A stretch of DNA of 64,000 nt from Erigeron canadensis (Eukaryota > Streptophyta > Magnoliopsida > Asterales > Asteraceae), in the NCBI RefSeq assembly GCF_010389155.1, contig NC_057763.1, forward strand, positions 35,136,645 to 35,200,644. Reading direction: 5' to 3'. Position 1 is the stretch's first letter. Every line of letters begins with the position of its first letter. A program made the translations under genes and the position numbers. Positions 35,981 to 48,544 of this stretch are shown one piece after another. Below the pieces are notes generated by a model. That model worked only from the letters and a program-made list of their open reading frames with translations. It had not been told where the DNA came from and made no database searches.

Positions 35981-36171
35981 CAGTGGCGAAGCTTAAAAAT
36001 TTTCAGTGTTGAGTCGGGATCTAATTTTTTTTCCCCTTAACACTATTTTTCGGGTAAATGGGGTCAAAACCGAGTATATCGAAATTTTTCTACACGAAAA
36101 CAATATACCCTCTATATTGCAAAAAAAAATTCGGGGGTCGGGAGCCCCGCCCCCTAATAGCTTCGCCCTTG
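35981..36171. mobile_element. hAT-type MITE (CAGTGGCG family), 8-bp TSD
   Basis: A 191 bp element with ends CAGTGGCGAAGCTT and AGCTTCGCCCTTG, flanked by TTTCTATA at 35973-35980 and 36172-36179. Its ends resemble those of the element at 22166. No transposase. Confidence 0.75.
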
Positions 36172-36240
36172 TTTCTATAAATAAGTTATGTTATTTCAAA
36201 ATGAAGTTTATAAATGTAATACCAAACGCATGTTGACAAT

Positions 36241-37437
36241 TGATGTGTATTTCTAGTCTTAAATTTATAAACACGAAATACCTAGCTACTGTCTACTACA
36301 CACTTGCGGACAATGTACCTGATCGTATGCAATATAGTTGACTTGGTAAACCGAGGTTGAACACAAGGACTTTGTAAGCAATTGTTGAAATAAAGTAATT
36401 CAAAAACGGGGGGGGGGGGGGGGGGGGGGGGCTTTTGTGACAGAATTGTCACTTTAAACAAAGGTTTAATTCCTCAGGATTAACTGAAAAGAGAATTTGT
36501 TTTGAACAATAATTTAAAAGACATCCATCTTGATTTCGCTCGACAACATGTTCAGATTGCACATAAATGAAGTTCAAATTCAATTTAGTTGACAAAGATT
36601 ATCGTGACAAAATAAAGACACAAACTGGTACCACCAACATTTGTAAAATCATTTAAATCACCTAATTAATCAACAATTTCCCTAACCAACTAGTTTATTT
36701 GACTATCAAATTAACAATTGTACCTATATAAAGACAATGTGGTACCACCAACCGTTATTAAACACGTTGACAACATAATTCCTTTTATTAAAATGACATT
36801 CACTATCATACCATGAACTAGTGATAACTGTTTATAGACAAACAATTAATTGAAAATCACATACATATTCAACTAGTACCACTAACGAAGAACACATATA
36901 TCACCAATATCAAAATAAAAATTAATAAGGAATTAAATCATCAAGATCTCGGCACCACGATAATTGAAATCAACTTTGAATTATTAAAGTAGTGCAATCC
37001 TACATATTGTTTCACTCCATCAAGATGGATGATAAAGGTATTTAGCTACTCATATTAAGATAAATAAAAAAACAATAATAGAAGAAATCATGTTATATCA
37101 ATGAATTGAATAAAATCCGGTAGCAACAATGATTATGATCCAAGGTTGGAAAGATAAAAACCCTAACAGCTTATTTGCTTTAAAATACTAAGAACAAAGA
37201 GTTATGCGAAGAAAATTCTTATCAAAATTCGTGATATATATAATTGTAGTTTTAGTTTTCTTAACTTCTTGCCCAAGTTGGGCTCTTACTTGACCGACCT
37301 TACGAGATCGCTCAAATACCTGTTAATAACCTGAAACACTAATAAATACCATAAATGCACTAAATGTATATAAAAACGACTCAAAAAATGTACAAAAACA
37401 ACTACATAGAGAATTGGGTATAAAATACGACATATCA
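36241..37437 (+). mobile_element. Probable solo LTR, 1.2 kb
   Basis: Starts TGATGTGTATTTC and ends CGACATATCA, so the termini are inverted (TGATRTG/CATATCA). The flanks ACAAT (left) and ACGAT (right) agree at 4 of 5 bases, consistent with an aged TSD. It is non-coding, with GGTACCACCAAC-type words repeated four times and a 24-base poly-G run. Class unknown. Confidence 0.55.
36408..36431 (+). repeat. Run of 24 consecutive G
   Basis: Uninterrupted poly-G tract inside the solo LTR, followed by CTTTTGTGAC. Length may be unreliable in assembly. Confidence 0.8.
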
Positions 37438-38666
37438 ACGATGTGCCTTTAAGTGCCCTTGAATATCCTTTGTCGTTGAAGTTTGTCTAAAACTAATGAT
37501 TTTTTTTAAGGACGCCCTTATTTGTCCTTATCATTTATATTTTTGTTGTTAGTTGGAAATAAAAAAATATATAAAGATGTTTATACGGTTGAAAGATAAA
37601 ATTATAGGATTTGAAGTATTTAAAAAAAACTTATAAGGATTTGTAATCAATGTTCTTTTGCTGACCACGACTAAAAGATATTTGCATAAATTCGAACACC
37701 AGGCTCAAACTTGAGATCGCATAAAAAGCATGAAAAGAAATTTATGCGTATTGCATTGAAGTTTCTAATAACCCCCAAATCCCCTCTCTAATCCCTACCC
37801 GTTTCAATCTAATACTAAATCAAATCAAATCAATTAAATAGGAAACAAAATAAATCTTGCTACACCCACAAATCGTCAACATCATCAGCAGCATCGTTAT
37901 TGGCCTGCAATTTTCATTTCTTGTGAGTATTTTTTTTTTTTTTATAATAATTATCATTATATGCGTTCTAATTACGAATACAATTATTATATTATAATAA
38001 CTAAGATAAGATTAAGATCACTCACAAAGATGTTAGTGGAAGTTAATTATACTATCGGATAACATATATGCTTTTAGTTGCACCCAACTTAGGCGCTAAG
38101 GAGGAAAAATTTCATAACAAACTTATATTTCCTGGAGACATAGGAAAAAGTAAGTTATTGGAGTAGCAGATGAATCTAAATCATTAGGAGGTTGACACCC
38201 TTATGAAGTTTTCATCTTGGCGGTGACTTGACTTGTATCTAACAAACTTGTTGGATTTTACATACCGCCTTATTGAAATGTCAAGAAGTCAATGCATTCA
38301 TTTTCCCCCCCGGTATATCCGTATACGAGGTTATGGAATGGAGGTCTTATAAACAAGTAGCATAACTTAATAAGCCCAGCAAAATCAGCTTAATGGTTTT
38401 TTGAAGTTTCAATAAGCGGATAAGCCCATAAAATAAGCTAATTGAAACAGCCTCGAACGTCTATTCTGTTCTGTTGGAGCTGGGATGTTAAATATAACTC
38501 TGATATGTTGAATAGGATCAAAATGTTTCTGACTTTAAGAAGTGACAAAATTAGGACATGAACCTTTTTTTTCCGGTCAAGTAAAGGTATTATTCTAGTG
38601 CTATTTTATCTGAAAACTTACTGAGCGAGAAACACAGCTTGCTAGGAAAAACAAGAGCTAGTGAAA
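37438..38666. other. Spacer and probable 5' UTR of the alpha-SNAP gene
   Basis: A leader exon (ACAAATCGTC then ATCATCAGCAGC near 37868-37900) could end at TTTCTT|GTGAGT (37922). An acceptor, AACACAG at 38636, would then leave about 30 bases before the ATG. This is a plausible UTR intron but is unproven. Confidence 0.4.
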
Positions 38667-41409
38667 ATGTCGGATCAAATAGCAAAAGGTCAGGAGTTCG
38701 AGAAGAAAGCTGAGAAGAAGCTAACTGGCTGGGGCTTCTTTGGTTCCAAGTATGAAGATGCCGGTGATCTATTTGAAAAAGCTGCCAATTGTTACAAGCT
38801 TGCCAAATCCTGTTAGTATTTATACTCAAGTACTTTTTTGTTAGTATTAATGCCATTTGTCAGAAGCACTCTACAGCTTCCTTTCCAGCAAATTCATGTT
38901 CTTTCCATTATTGTTATCAGATAAATTAACCAAAGTATAGTAATCACCCAGACAATAACACTAATAGGTTTGATCTTATAGTTTCTTTTGTTTTCCAACT
39001 ATAAGGTAGTCTTTAGGTAAAGCTTTTCTTGTTTCCGGTAATATAAACTCAAGTGTTACAAATTAAAATCATAATTGACAATATAAAAGTCTAGTATTGT
39101 TCAAGGCTTGGCAGCTCTACAAGCTTAAATACCCCATTCTTATACCAGCAACTTGGAATAATTTAGGGAAAAGAATCTGTGTGTGTATGTAACTTGTCTT
39201 CAGCTACTATTGTAGGAAAGAAACTTTGTTTTGGTTCATTGTATGTAAGTTTGTCTCAAAACTGAACGAATTGTGTAAGAAATCGGCCTGATACTAACGT
39301 GGCACCATCAAACATCTGATACGTGGCCCAATGAGAGGCCACCACATCAGCATTTAGCAAATTATTTACACGATTCGTTCAGTTTAGCAGGTTACTTACA
39401 TACAATGAACCAAAACAAAGTTTATTTCCTACAATAGTAGCTGAAGACAAATTACATACACACGTAGATTCGTTTCCCAATAATTTATAGTAATTTTAGC
39501 ACACTGGTTTAATTTACTTTAGGACTTCTTGTTTTAGTTTTTCTAAAAAGGGTTTGTATGTAATATTTAATAAATGGTTCTGATTCATATGAAAACCTAC
39601 GCAAGCCTAATGATGGTTCCAGGTTTTGGAAGCCAAGCCTAAGGTTGAGTTTCTGAGCCTTGAAACCATGAGCTGGGTCTGATTATACTAATTTTCGAAG
39701 AGTTCTGCAAGCCCCGGCTCAGCTTGGCTGAGCTCAAATACGCTCCCTTCCCATGTGTGGAAGAATGAGATCTAATCTGGAACACAACAAGAAGTTGCAC
39801 CACGCTTAGTTGTTTTTGCTTGCTTACCTTGACTTATAATTCTCAGGGGACCAAGCTGGATCTGTATATGTCAAAATGGCCGAGTGCCATCTGAAAGTAA
39901 GTGTTTTTTGCGGCTGTTCGTTGTTTTATGCTTTCTTGTGCCATATTATTTTGGCGAATCCATTATAATCATAATATGTGTATTCCAGATGGATAGCAAA
40001 CATGAAGCTGCCAATGCTTATGCTAATGCAGCTCATTCGTACAAGAAGACAAACACCAAGGGTAAGCATGCAGTACTTTTTAGGATGCATGTTTCTTTAA
40101 TACTTCCATTGTCGTAAACGCTTATTATGTCTTTCTTTGATTTAGAATATGGCTTGTGTGTTTTTTACACTCATGAACTTAAGTTTAAAATTTGAAGGTT
40201 TTGTTTGGTCTATAGCCACCTAGGTTTCTAGCGCTAACCAGCTAGATTTTAATTATGGCCGTTTCTTAGTGTATTGTTGAGATCTTATCTGCATGACATA
40301 ATCTGATGAGGATGATAACATAATTAATCATAATTTTTACAAGTTTCAGTCATGTAAATGTAAAAAGATTGAATCCTTTACTTCTCCTTGCTAAATTTAG
40401 AAACTCGATTCTTGTTATCATTGGATGTTTGCAGAGTGCATAGCTAACCTAGAACAAGCATTGAATATATTCATGGAAATTGGAAGGCTCAGCATGTCTG
40501 CTAGATATTGCAAGGTACATCATATCTGAACAAAAACTGTGTGACAGCGAATACATGCACTCAACCTTATGTCCTTATTGTTAAGACCAGTCATGTTTCT
40601 TGACTCATTTCATGTTTAATGCCCCCACACATATAGTAAGAATTAATCAGTATTTTCAATTTATGTGCAGGAAATTGCTGAGCTATATGAACAGGAACAA
40701 CATCTGGAGCAGGCTATCGCTTACTATGATAAAGCAGCTGATCTTTTCCAAGGCGAGGAAGTAACTACTTCAGCTAACCAGTGCAAACAGAAAATTGCAC
40801 AATTTTCGGCTCAACTTGAACAGTAAGTCTACTTTGATTCTGTTTGTACTCTGATAATAGTGAGCATTTATGGTTGTTAGCGATTGTAACATAAGCAGTA
40901 TAAACTAATAATTTCACAATACGTCTCCAGATATCAGAAAGCTATAGAAATTTATGAAGATATAGCACGACAGTCTCTAAACAATAACTTGTTAAAGTAT
41001 GGAGTTAGAGGGCATCTACTAAATGCAGGCATTTGCCAACTCTGTAAAGGTGATGTCGTTGCAATCACAAATGCATTGGAGCGTTATCAGGTCAACACTA
41101 TCTCTTGTCAATTATCTCAAACATTTGCTTCAAGTTAGGTGTATTGACTGAAAGTGAGGCTTCTTTCTACAGGAACTGGATCCAACCTTTTCAGGAACAC
41201 GTGAATACAAATTGCTGGCGGTGTGTACAACTTAAAACTTCTGATTTGATTGCAATTTTCATTTACAGCATCAACATTAAGTATTACACAAAGTGAAATC
41301 TTTCTGCTTGCCAGGATTTAGCTGCTGCCATGGATGAAGAAGATGTTGCAAAGTTCACTGATGCTGTCAAGGAATTTGATAGCATGACTAAGCTGGTAAT
41401 ATAATACTC

Positions 41410-41444
<35 letters not shown>

Positions 41445-41817
41445 AACAGCAATATTTTATTATTAATAATTTAGCAAGAAGCTAAGAGTTTACATAACCG
41501 AAATCAAAAAGTTACATTGAGAAAGTGTTCCACGAATTCCAATCTAAATCTTTGTACTTTGATCTCGCGGTTAACCATACAAATGCTAAATGTTTAGTAT
41601 CTTCAAATATCTGCACTGGAGTGGTATTCTTGTTAGAGAATGCCATATATTAGTCTTATCAATTTAATAGCAATGCAATATAAGTTTTCACATGGGGCCC
41701 ATGTATTTGACGCTTGTAACATTTTGGTTCGTACAGGACGAATGGAAAACTACCCTTCTGCTGAGAGTGAAGTTGTTATTGAAAGCCAAGGAAGAGGACG
41801 ATGATGATCTTACCTGA
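38667..41817 (+). CDS. Alpha-SNAP (soluble NSF attachment protein), 289 aa
   Basis: Nine coding exons: 38667-38811, 39847-39896, 39989-40061, 40435-40514, 40671-40822, 40931-41090, 41173-41220, 41315-41395 and 41737-41817. All introns are GT-AG with consistent phase, giving 289 codons, the usual family length. The protein starts [20 protein letters not shown], continues [20 protein letters not shown], and forms the TPR-like alpha-alpha solenoid ([46 protein letters not shown]). It ends in an acidic tail EEDDDDLT with the penultimate Leu that stimulates NSF. Alpha-SNAP recruits NSF to SNARE complexes and drives their disassembly in vesicle fusion. The second exon is only 50 bases. A Mutator-type MITE sits in intron 1. 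It is most like plant alpha-SNAP2-type proteins; paralogue identity is not certain. Confidence 0.94.
39166..39478. mobile_element. Mutator-type MITE in alpha-SNAP intron 1, 9-bp TSD
   Basis: A 313 bp element starting GGGAAAAGAATCTG and ending CAGATTCGTTTCCC-like sequence (GTAGATTCGTTTCCC). About 85 bases at each end are inverted copies with few mismatches. The perfect 9 bp duplication AATAATTTA lies at 39157-39165 and 39479-39487. It is related to the element at 16185. Confidence 0.88.
41405..41441. repeat. TA microsatellite in an alpha-SNAP intron
   Basis: An alternating TA run of about 30 bases shortly after the exon 8 donor. Confidence 0.8.
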
Positions 41818-44800
41818 GGTCCATTCTGTATTGTTTTTTTCGTGGTGCTACATAACTACTATTCTCGTTGTGCCTTTATGTGTGTGCATTGTTATGTGGG
41901 GTCTGCCTTTTGACGTATGTTGAGCAAATATATCCAGGATTTGGGTTTTCCAGGTGGATCAGATCTTCCACAGTCCAAATAGATCAGGTATTCAGACCGT
42001 TTTTTGTTGTTTCATATGTGCATTCAAAGTCTCGGGTTTTTATTGAATAAGAATTGTATGTCATTTACATGACGGAATCTCTTCAACCGGCAATGTGTAA
42101 GAATGTTTCGATTGTACCTTCCACTTTCACCGTTACGGAAGGCATAAATCATGTATACATTCTATTATAGCAATATATTTCTTGGATTTTTGGTTTTTCA
42201 TGTTACTTTTGTATATATCATGAACATAATGTGGACGAGAACATTGACTAAAGGTATATAGTGATTAACTGATTATGTTGTATAAAATTGACAAGCTAAT
42301 GTACCAACTCCTAATTAAGTGACCATTATGTGCACACATTTAATACATATGTTAATTTAATGTATTAAAGATAACTTTTAACATTGCCATCAATAAAGTT
42401 CAGGTAATGAGGTAATCATCAATTATAAAAGGTAATGAGGTAATCAACTAATCATCTATTTAGTCTTTCATCTTAAAATTTAAATTCTGAAGTATAGAAA
42501 ATTGACTTTTATGTCTTAAATATGTATATCATTTAAATGAATTTTTTTTATCTTATTACATGGAAATAACATAGTATTTGACAAATAAATGAAAACTACT
42601 TAGTCATGTCATGAATTATCAATCTTTATTGAACATAAACATCATAAACCCGTCAGCTAGTAATCACACGCCGTTATTTTAGTATTCATATATCCTCACT
42701 GAATAATTATAAAATTATCTATCGTTGCACATTCTATGAACACAATTCTAGGTATATTAAAAAGTCTAAACAAGTAATAAACTAATTTATTTACATCATG
42801 CTTTAGAGTTTAGAGTATTCCATTAGTTGGGGTTGTTGAGATCACATAAGTGAAAATGATTGTATGCCTTGTCGAATGATGTAACCTGTCCATCATCAAG
42901 GCACACCTTGATGTTGATAAACTCATACCGGTGTTTGTTTTTGACTTAATTTATTTACGGGATGAGATATACAACTTAATGGATTAAAGTAAAATATACA
43001 TTCATTGTAAGTTAAATAAGATATTACTTTTTAAATTTGATAAATAAACTAATTCAATTACTTAGTTATTTATTACTGATATTATTAATCTACATAAACT
43101 TTAATGGTTATATAAATAAACTGTCCGTAAATTTTAAATGTAGAATATATCAGAAATGCCTTTTATTTGCTTTGAAAATGTTAAAAAAAAAAAAAAATTA
43201 GCAAAAAGTGTTACGATATAATGTAATGTCCATTAAGTTATTGACACCTTCACAACTTCTTTTCTTTCATCCAATACATAAAACAGACAATAATATTGTT
43301 TAATCTATGGAGATTATATTTATACAAACAACTATTTACGTTACCTAGCTGCATGATATTTAACAAGTTGAAAAATAAACATGTCCAACTATTATTAAGT
43401 AGCTAGAAAACAACTAAATGGAATTTGTCATCGACAATTCGACTTCTATACATAAATGATTTTAAAAAAAAACTTTAACAGACCAGAAAACATTGAATAA
43501 AATAATTTATGTCTATTGAGTTAATATAAGATAGAATACTATGTAATATAATTATACTAATAATATTTGAGCAATCCATCATTCCATCTACAATTATGGA
43601 GAACACTAAATTATTTTATATTTGATTCACCAAATACGTTTATTTATTAATAGAATTCTTTTCAATTATTTTATTTAAAAAGAACATCAAACAACAATAT
43701 GCATTGTCATCTTCTTTTGTCACACACAATACACACAAAAAAAAGCTATGCGTCACGGACTTTGCACGTGGAATAGTCCGACCATTGTTCTCTTTGCAAA
43801 AACCCAGTAAACTTAAATATATGTATTACCCCAATACCCCTTTTATTCTTTACTATTTACAAAAACACCCCTCTTACTTTGTTTTATTCTACTTTTACCC
43901 TCAAAATAATATTGGGTTTAGGGAATTAAGGGTACAAAATGTCAGAACGTAATGAACAAACATTTTTTAGACATGTTATCAGGCTTATTTGACTAGACAT
44001 TATGTCATCTTAGTTTGTTTTTCCAACATATTTATGCTTTAATTGATGAGGATTGACACAATGCTGTTTTAATAGTAAGGATACAATATAAGTCACTTAT
44101 TTTTTCTTATGGTTGATAATATATAGCCAATAATAGAAATTAATTGATAATAATAAGGTTATATTGACATCTTTATGTGCAATTCAGAAAATGGATACAT
44201 GTTTTTGGATTGGCCCAAATAGGTGATCACTTGTTTGTTTTGCATATCTCAAAAAAGTTTCATACGACTAAATATGTTTTGGCTCATACAATTCAAAACA
44301 GTTTATGATAAAATGTTACTATATTTATGTTATATATAATATTTTTCTTCGTAAAGTATTGATGGCATATGAAATTAAAAAAAAAAAAAAAAATTTAAAT
44401 TGGCTCATAAGTCATGATTGTTGACATCAACAACTCACTCTATTGCAATAAATTTGTGACTTTAAATAAATGGACCACAAATTGAGTAACAATTCAACAA
44501 GATTAAAAGTCATACATACACTAGAAAAATATAGTGCATCTATATATCTACGTTTACATGTACTATATTTAAGCTATTCGTTTACATCACACATATAGGT
44601 TACATATGTGTGATCTATGTCATCAATCCGACATCTTTGACTCGACCACCTAATTATAGGAAATAAACACCATCACCATCTCAATAGCCACCATCGACGC
44701 ACATCTACTCTAACATACAATAGTTATCAATGAAACAAAATTACATATGTCAATTTATATTTTCATTATACTTTTGTATTCATTTAATTTCACATAATAA

Positions 44801-45135
44801 TACAACAACAACAATACTCAATCATGTTAAAGATAAAACACAAAAAAAGTAAAACGTAAACAATTACGTAGTATATACTTAAGCTATGTTCAAACATAAA
44901 ATCCACACATCCAACTATAACAAATCATTTGTCACACACACAAAATCATAAAAGCATGCCAAATTAACACCAAAACTTTTTTTTCCTTTCAGATCAACAA
45001 AACAATTTTGACATGTGCAATGAAACATTTCATCTCATACGTCATACCACATAAATTGAGCAACTAAAAGAGGGGCCCCATAAATAATAATGAAAAAGGT
45101 AAAGGAAGGGGGCATATATACAATTAACCCAAAGT
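41818..45135. other. Long AT-rich spacer between alpha-SNAP and MCTP
   Basis: The first few hundred bases are the alpha-SNAP 3' UTR. The rest shows poly-A runs (about 43180 and 44378), no coding frame with family resemblance, and no element ends I could confirm. The last part is the MCTP promoter region. Confidence 0.5.
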
Positions 45136-45229
45136 TACACTCAATTCCTTGAAGGCACAGCAAAACACTACAAAATTTACATACAGACACACAGCAGACA
45201 TACCAAACTTCTCCGCTTTTCTCTCTCTC

Positions 45230-45236
45230 TATAAAA
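45230..45236 (+). promoter_or_regulatory. TATA box of the MCTP gene
   Basis: TATAAAA sits in a CTCTCTCTCT pyrimidine-rich promoter stretch, typical of plant core promoters, with transcription expected near 45260. Confidence 0.55.
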
Positions 45237-45261
45237 CCCACCTTTCTCTCTCTAAAACCCC

Positions 45262-46210
45262 CTGTTTTTTTTTTCTCATGAGATCTCTATTTTGCTATCA
45301 CTCTCTGACTAAGGTAATCTATATCTATACACTGTACATATACACACACTATCACACGTCTCTCTGTATCTATGTCTTCATCTGAATATATACATATATA
45401 TGCAGCGTATACATACACTATCTGATTAACATTCATGTAGGTACCTCGTTCTAGGTTTTGTTTTTCACTGTAATTCTTACTTTTTGAATTAGCCTTCGTT
45501 ATATTTACTACATTTTTTAGTTGTTAATTACTTTTTTTTTTTTAAAATTTGTTATTAGCCTGCTTTTTTTACTTCATATCTTATAATTTACAACTATACA
45601 TGTTTACTTTATTTGTTTTATAATAATTTATATATGAAAATTTATTTCCTATGTTGATAATCTATATCTAAAATTAGGTATTTGAGTTTATTTTAATTTA
45701 TTTTTTTGTTGCAGGTCAGAAAAATTTAGATCTGAAGAGTAAAGGTTTCAACTCAACTTTAACAAATCTGTTAGGTATTAATTACTTTGGATGCAACTTT
45801 TAAATATTTTTTTTTTATAATAGTTATTATACTTTTTTAATACATATTGTCTACCATTAATTAAAGTTATAGTTAAGAAATGTAGTTAGTAGATGGTATT
45901 CTTAATTATTTAACTAGGATTGTGCCTGTGTGATGTTGTGGCGACGGTTTCTAAAAATAACTTTCTTAAGTAACCTGCATTTTTCAAATAAAGGTTAGGG
46001 TGACTGCAGCCAGTGGCTGCTGAGGTGGCGGTTTACGAAATGTTTGATGTGTTACATTTTTCATTGGAATGCGAAAATGGAGATGTGTTGTTTTTCTAGT
46101 TGGTGCTATCTAATAATAACAGTGCCGATTTTGCTTGTACTTAGAATAGTCTAAATTGTGTTTGTGTTATTTATATTGTATGTTTTATTTTCAGCTGCGA
46201 GGAAATCAAG
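45262..46210 (+). other. Leader exons and introns of the MCTP gene
   Basis: A first leader exon may end ACTAAG|GTAATC at 45312. A second runs from after GCAG at 45716 to TGTTAG|GTATTA at about 45773. A third starts after TTTTCAG at about 46194, shortly before the ATG. Leader introns before an intronless coding region are common in this family. Confidence 0.5.
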
Positions 46211-48544
46211 ATGATGCCCAGACCTCCCCCTCATGATGATTTCTCACTCAAGGAGACGAAACCGCACCTCGGTGGAGGGAAGGTCACAGGAGATAAGCTT
46301 ACTGCTACTTATGACCTCGTGGAACAAATGCAGTATTTGTATGTTAGAGTAGTGAAGGCAAGGGACTTGCCTGCTAAGGACATTACTGGTAGTTGTGATC
46401 CATATGCTGAGGTTCGGTTAGGAAACTATAAGGGAACAACTCGTCATTTTGAGAAGAAGTCGAACCCTGAGTGGAACCAAGTGTTTGCTTTCTCTAGGGA
46501 TAGGGCTCAGGCGACTATGCTTGAGGTGTCTGTGAAGGATAAAGATTTTGTGAAAGATGATTTCATGGGTTGGGTACTGTTTGATCTTTCTGAGGTTCCG
46601 AAGAGGGTTCCACCGGATAGTCCTCTGGCTCCTCAATGGTACAGGTTAGAAGATAGAAAAGGGAATAAGCTCAGGGGCGAGCTTATGTTAGCTGTGTGGT
46701 GGGGTACTCAAGCTGATGAAGCGTTTCCTGAAGCGTGGCATTCTGATGCTGCAACTGTTGGTGGAGCTGATGCACTTTCGAATATTCGTTCAAAAGTGTA
46801 TCTTTCACCTAAATTGTGGTATCTTAGAGTTAATGTGATTGAAGCGCAGGATTTGATACCTAGTGATCGAACTAGGTTCCCGGAAGTTTATGTGAGGGCG
46901 GAACTTGGACATCAGATGTTAAGGACTAAAGTATCTATGAGCAAGTCTATCAATCCTTTATGGAACGAGGATTTAATGTTTGTAGCTGCAGAACCGTTTG
47001 AAGAGCACTTGGTTTTGAGTGTGCTAGATAGGGTTGCGCCTAATAAGGATGAATCTCTTGGACAGTGTGCAATTCCTTTGCAATATGTGGAACGGAGGTT
47101 AGATCATAAAGCTCTTAACACAAGGTGGTTTAATTTGGAAAAATATGTTACGATTGATGGGGAAAAGAAGAAGGAAGTGAAGTTTGCTAGCAGGATTCAT
47201 ATGAGGATTGGCTTGGAAGGTGGTTATCATGTTCTTGATGAATCTACTCACTACAGTAGTGATCTTAGGCCAACGGCTAAACAGTTATGGAAAAATAGCA
47301 TTGGAGTTCTTGAAGTTGGTATCTTGAGTGCACAAGGGTTATCACCAATGAAGACAAAAGATGGAAGGGCAACAACAGATGCATATTGTGTGGCTAAGTA
47401 TGGTACAAAATGGGTGAGAACAAGAACAATAATAGACAGTTTTATGCCAAAATGGAACGAGCAATATACATGGGAAGTTTTTGATCCTTGCACTGTTATA
47501 ACAATTGGTGTGTTTGATAATTGCCACCTGCAAGGTGGTGGTGACAAGGGTGGAGGGCCGAGGGATTCGAGAATCGGGAAGGTCAGGATTCGTCTTTCAA
47601 CCCTTGAAACTGACCGTGTTTACACCCATTCATACCCTCTTTTGGTTTTGCATCCAACGGGGGTGAAGAAGATGGGCGAGATTCATTTGGCCGTGAGGTT
47701 TACATGCTCGTCATTACTGAACATGATGCACATGTACTCACAACCATTGTTACCCAAAATGCACTACATTCATCCCTTAACCGTAGCCCAACTTGAGAAC
47801 TTGAGGCACCAGGCCACTCAGATTGTCTCCATGCGACTCAGCCGTGCTGAGCCACCATTAAGAAAAGAGATTGTGGAGTATATGCTGGATGTTAGCTCTC
47901 ACATGTGGAGTATGAGACGAAGTAAAGCTAATTTCTTCAGAATCATGGGAGTTTTGGGTGGTTTAATTGCAGTTGGAAAGTGGTTTGATCAGATTTGTAA
48001 TTGGAAAAATCCCATTACAACTATTCTCATTCACATCCTTTTCTTGATACTAGTCTTGTATCCGGAGCTCATTCTGCCCACTGTTTTCCTATATCTATTT
48101 CTAATTGGAGTTTGGTACTACAGATGGAGGCCAAAGAACCCACCACACATGGACACTCGTCTCTCATGTGCAGATAACGCACATCCAGATGAACTTGATG
48201 AAGAATTTGACACCTTTCCAACTTCCCGCCCTGCTGACATCATCAGAATGCGATATGACCGTTTAAGGAGTATTTCTGGAAGGATTCAAACAGTGGTTGG
48301 TGATTTAGCAACACAAGGAGAAAGACTTCAGTCTTTACTCAGCTGGAGAGACCCTAGAGCTACTGCATTGTTTGTAATATTCTGTTTAATTGCTGCTGTT
48401 GTTCTGTATGTCACACCTTTCCAAATTGTGGCCCTCATTACAGGCTTCTATGTGTTACGACACCCAAGGTTCCGCCAGAAACTGCCATCTGTTCCGCTCA
48501 ACTTCTTCAGAAGATTGCCTGCGAGAACCGACTGCATGCTATGA
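46211..48544 (+). CDS. MCTP / FT-interacting-protein-like, three C2 domains, 777 aa
   Basis: An uninterrupted 777-codon exon. The three C2 domains are near residues 41-165 (LYVRVVKARDLPAKDITGSC, DPYAEVRL), 203-330 (LWYLRVNVIEAQDLIPSD) and 364-490 (GVLEVGILSAQGLSPMKTKD). The calcium-site acids of the first domain are present (Asp-Pro-Tyr, then KDKDFVKDD). The PRT_C region follows, with hydrophobic hairpins near 601-637 and 718-750 and the invariant end NFFRRLPARTDCML. Short three-C2 plant MCTPs of this type (FTIP3/FTIP4-like, about 770 aa) are ER proteins that tether ER to plasma membrane at plasmodesmata and affect trafficking of mobile proteins. The start MMPRPPPHDDFSLKETKPHL matches the family N terminus. 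Codon quality and length indicate an intact gene. Confidence 0.95.
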   Translation: MMPRPPPHDDFSLKETKPHLGGGKVTGDKLTATYDLVEQMQYLYVRVVKARDLPAKDITGSCDPYAEVRLGNYKGTTRHFEKKSNPEWNQVFAFSRDRAQATMLEVSVKDKDFVKDDFMGWVLFDLSEVPKRVPPDSPLAPQWYRLEDRKGNKLRGELMLAVWWGTQADEAFPEAWHSDAATVGGADALSNIRSKVYLSPKLWYLRVNVIEAQDLIPSDRTRFPEVYVRAELGHQMLRTKVSMSKSINPLWNEDLMFVAAEPFEEHLVLSVLDRVAPNKDESLGQCAIPLQYVERRLDHKALNTRWFNLEKYVTIDGEKKKEVKFASRIHMRIGLEGGYHVLDESTHYSSDLRPTAKQLWKNSIGVLEVGILSAQGLSPMKTKDGRATTDAYCVAKYGTKWVRTRTIIDSFMPKWNEQYTWEVFDPCTVITIGVFDNCHLQGGGDKGGGPRDSRIGKVRIRLSTLETDRVYTHSYPLLVLHPTGVKKMGEIHLAVRFTCSSLLNMMHMYSQPLLPKMHYIHPLTVAQLENLRHQATQIVSMRLSRAEPPLRKEIVEYMLDVSSHMWSMRRSKANFFRIMGVLGGLIAVGKWFDQICNWKNPITTILIHILFLILVLYPELILPTVFLYLFLIGVWYYRWRPKNPPHMDTRLSCADNAHPDELDEEFDTFPTSRPADIIRMRYDRLRSISGRIQTVVGDLATQGERLQSLLSWRDPRATALFVIFCLIAAVVLYVTPFQIVALITGFYVLRHPRFRQKLPSVPLNFFRRLPARTDCML

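Noticed and set aside
47251..47547. 98-codon frame on the minus strand within the MCTP exon
   Set aside because: Antisense shadow of a strongly conserved coding region.
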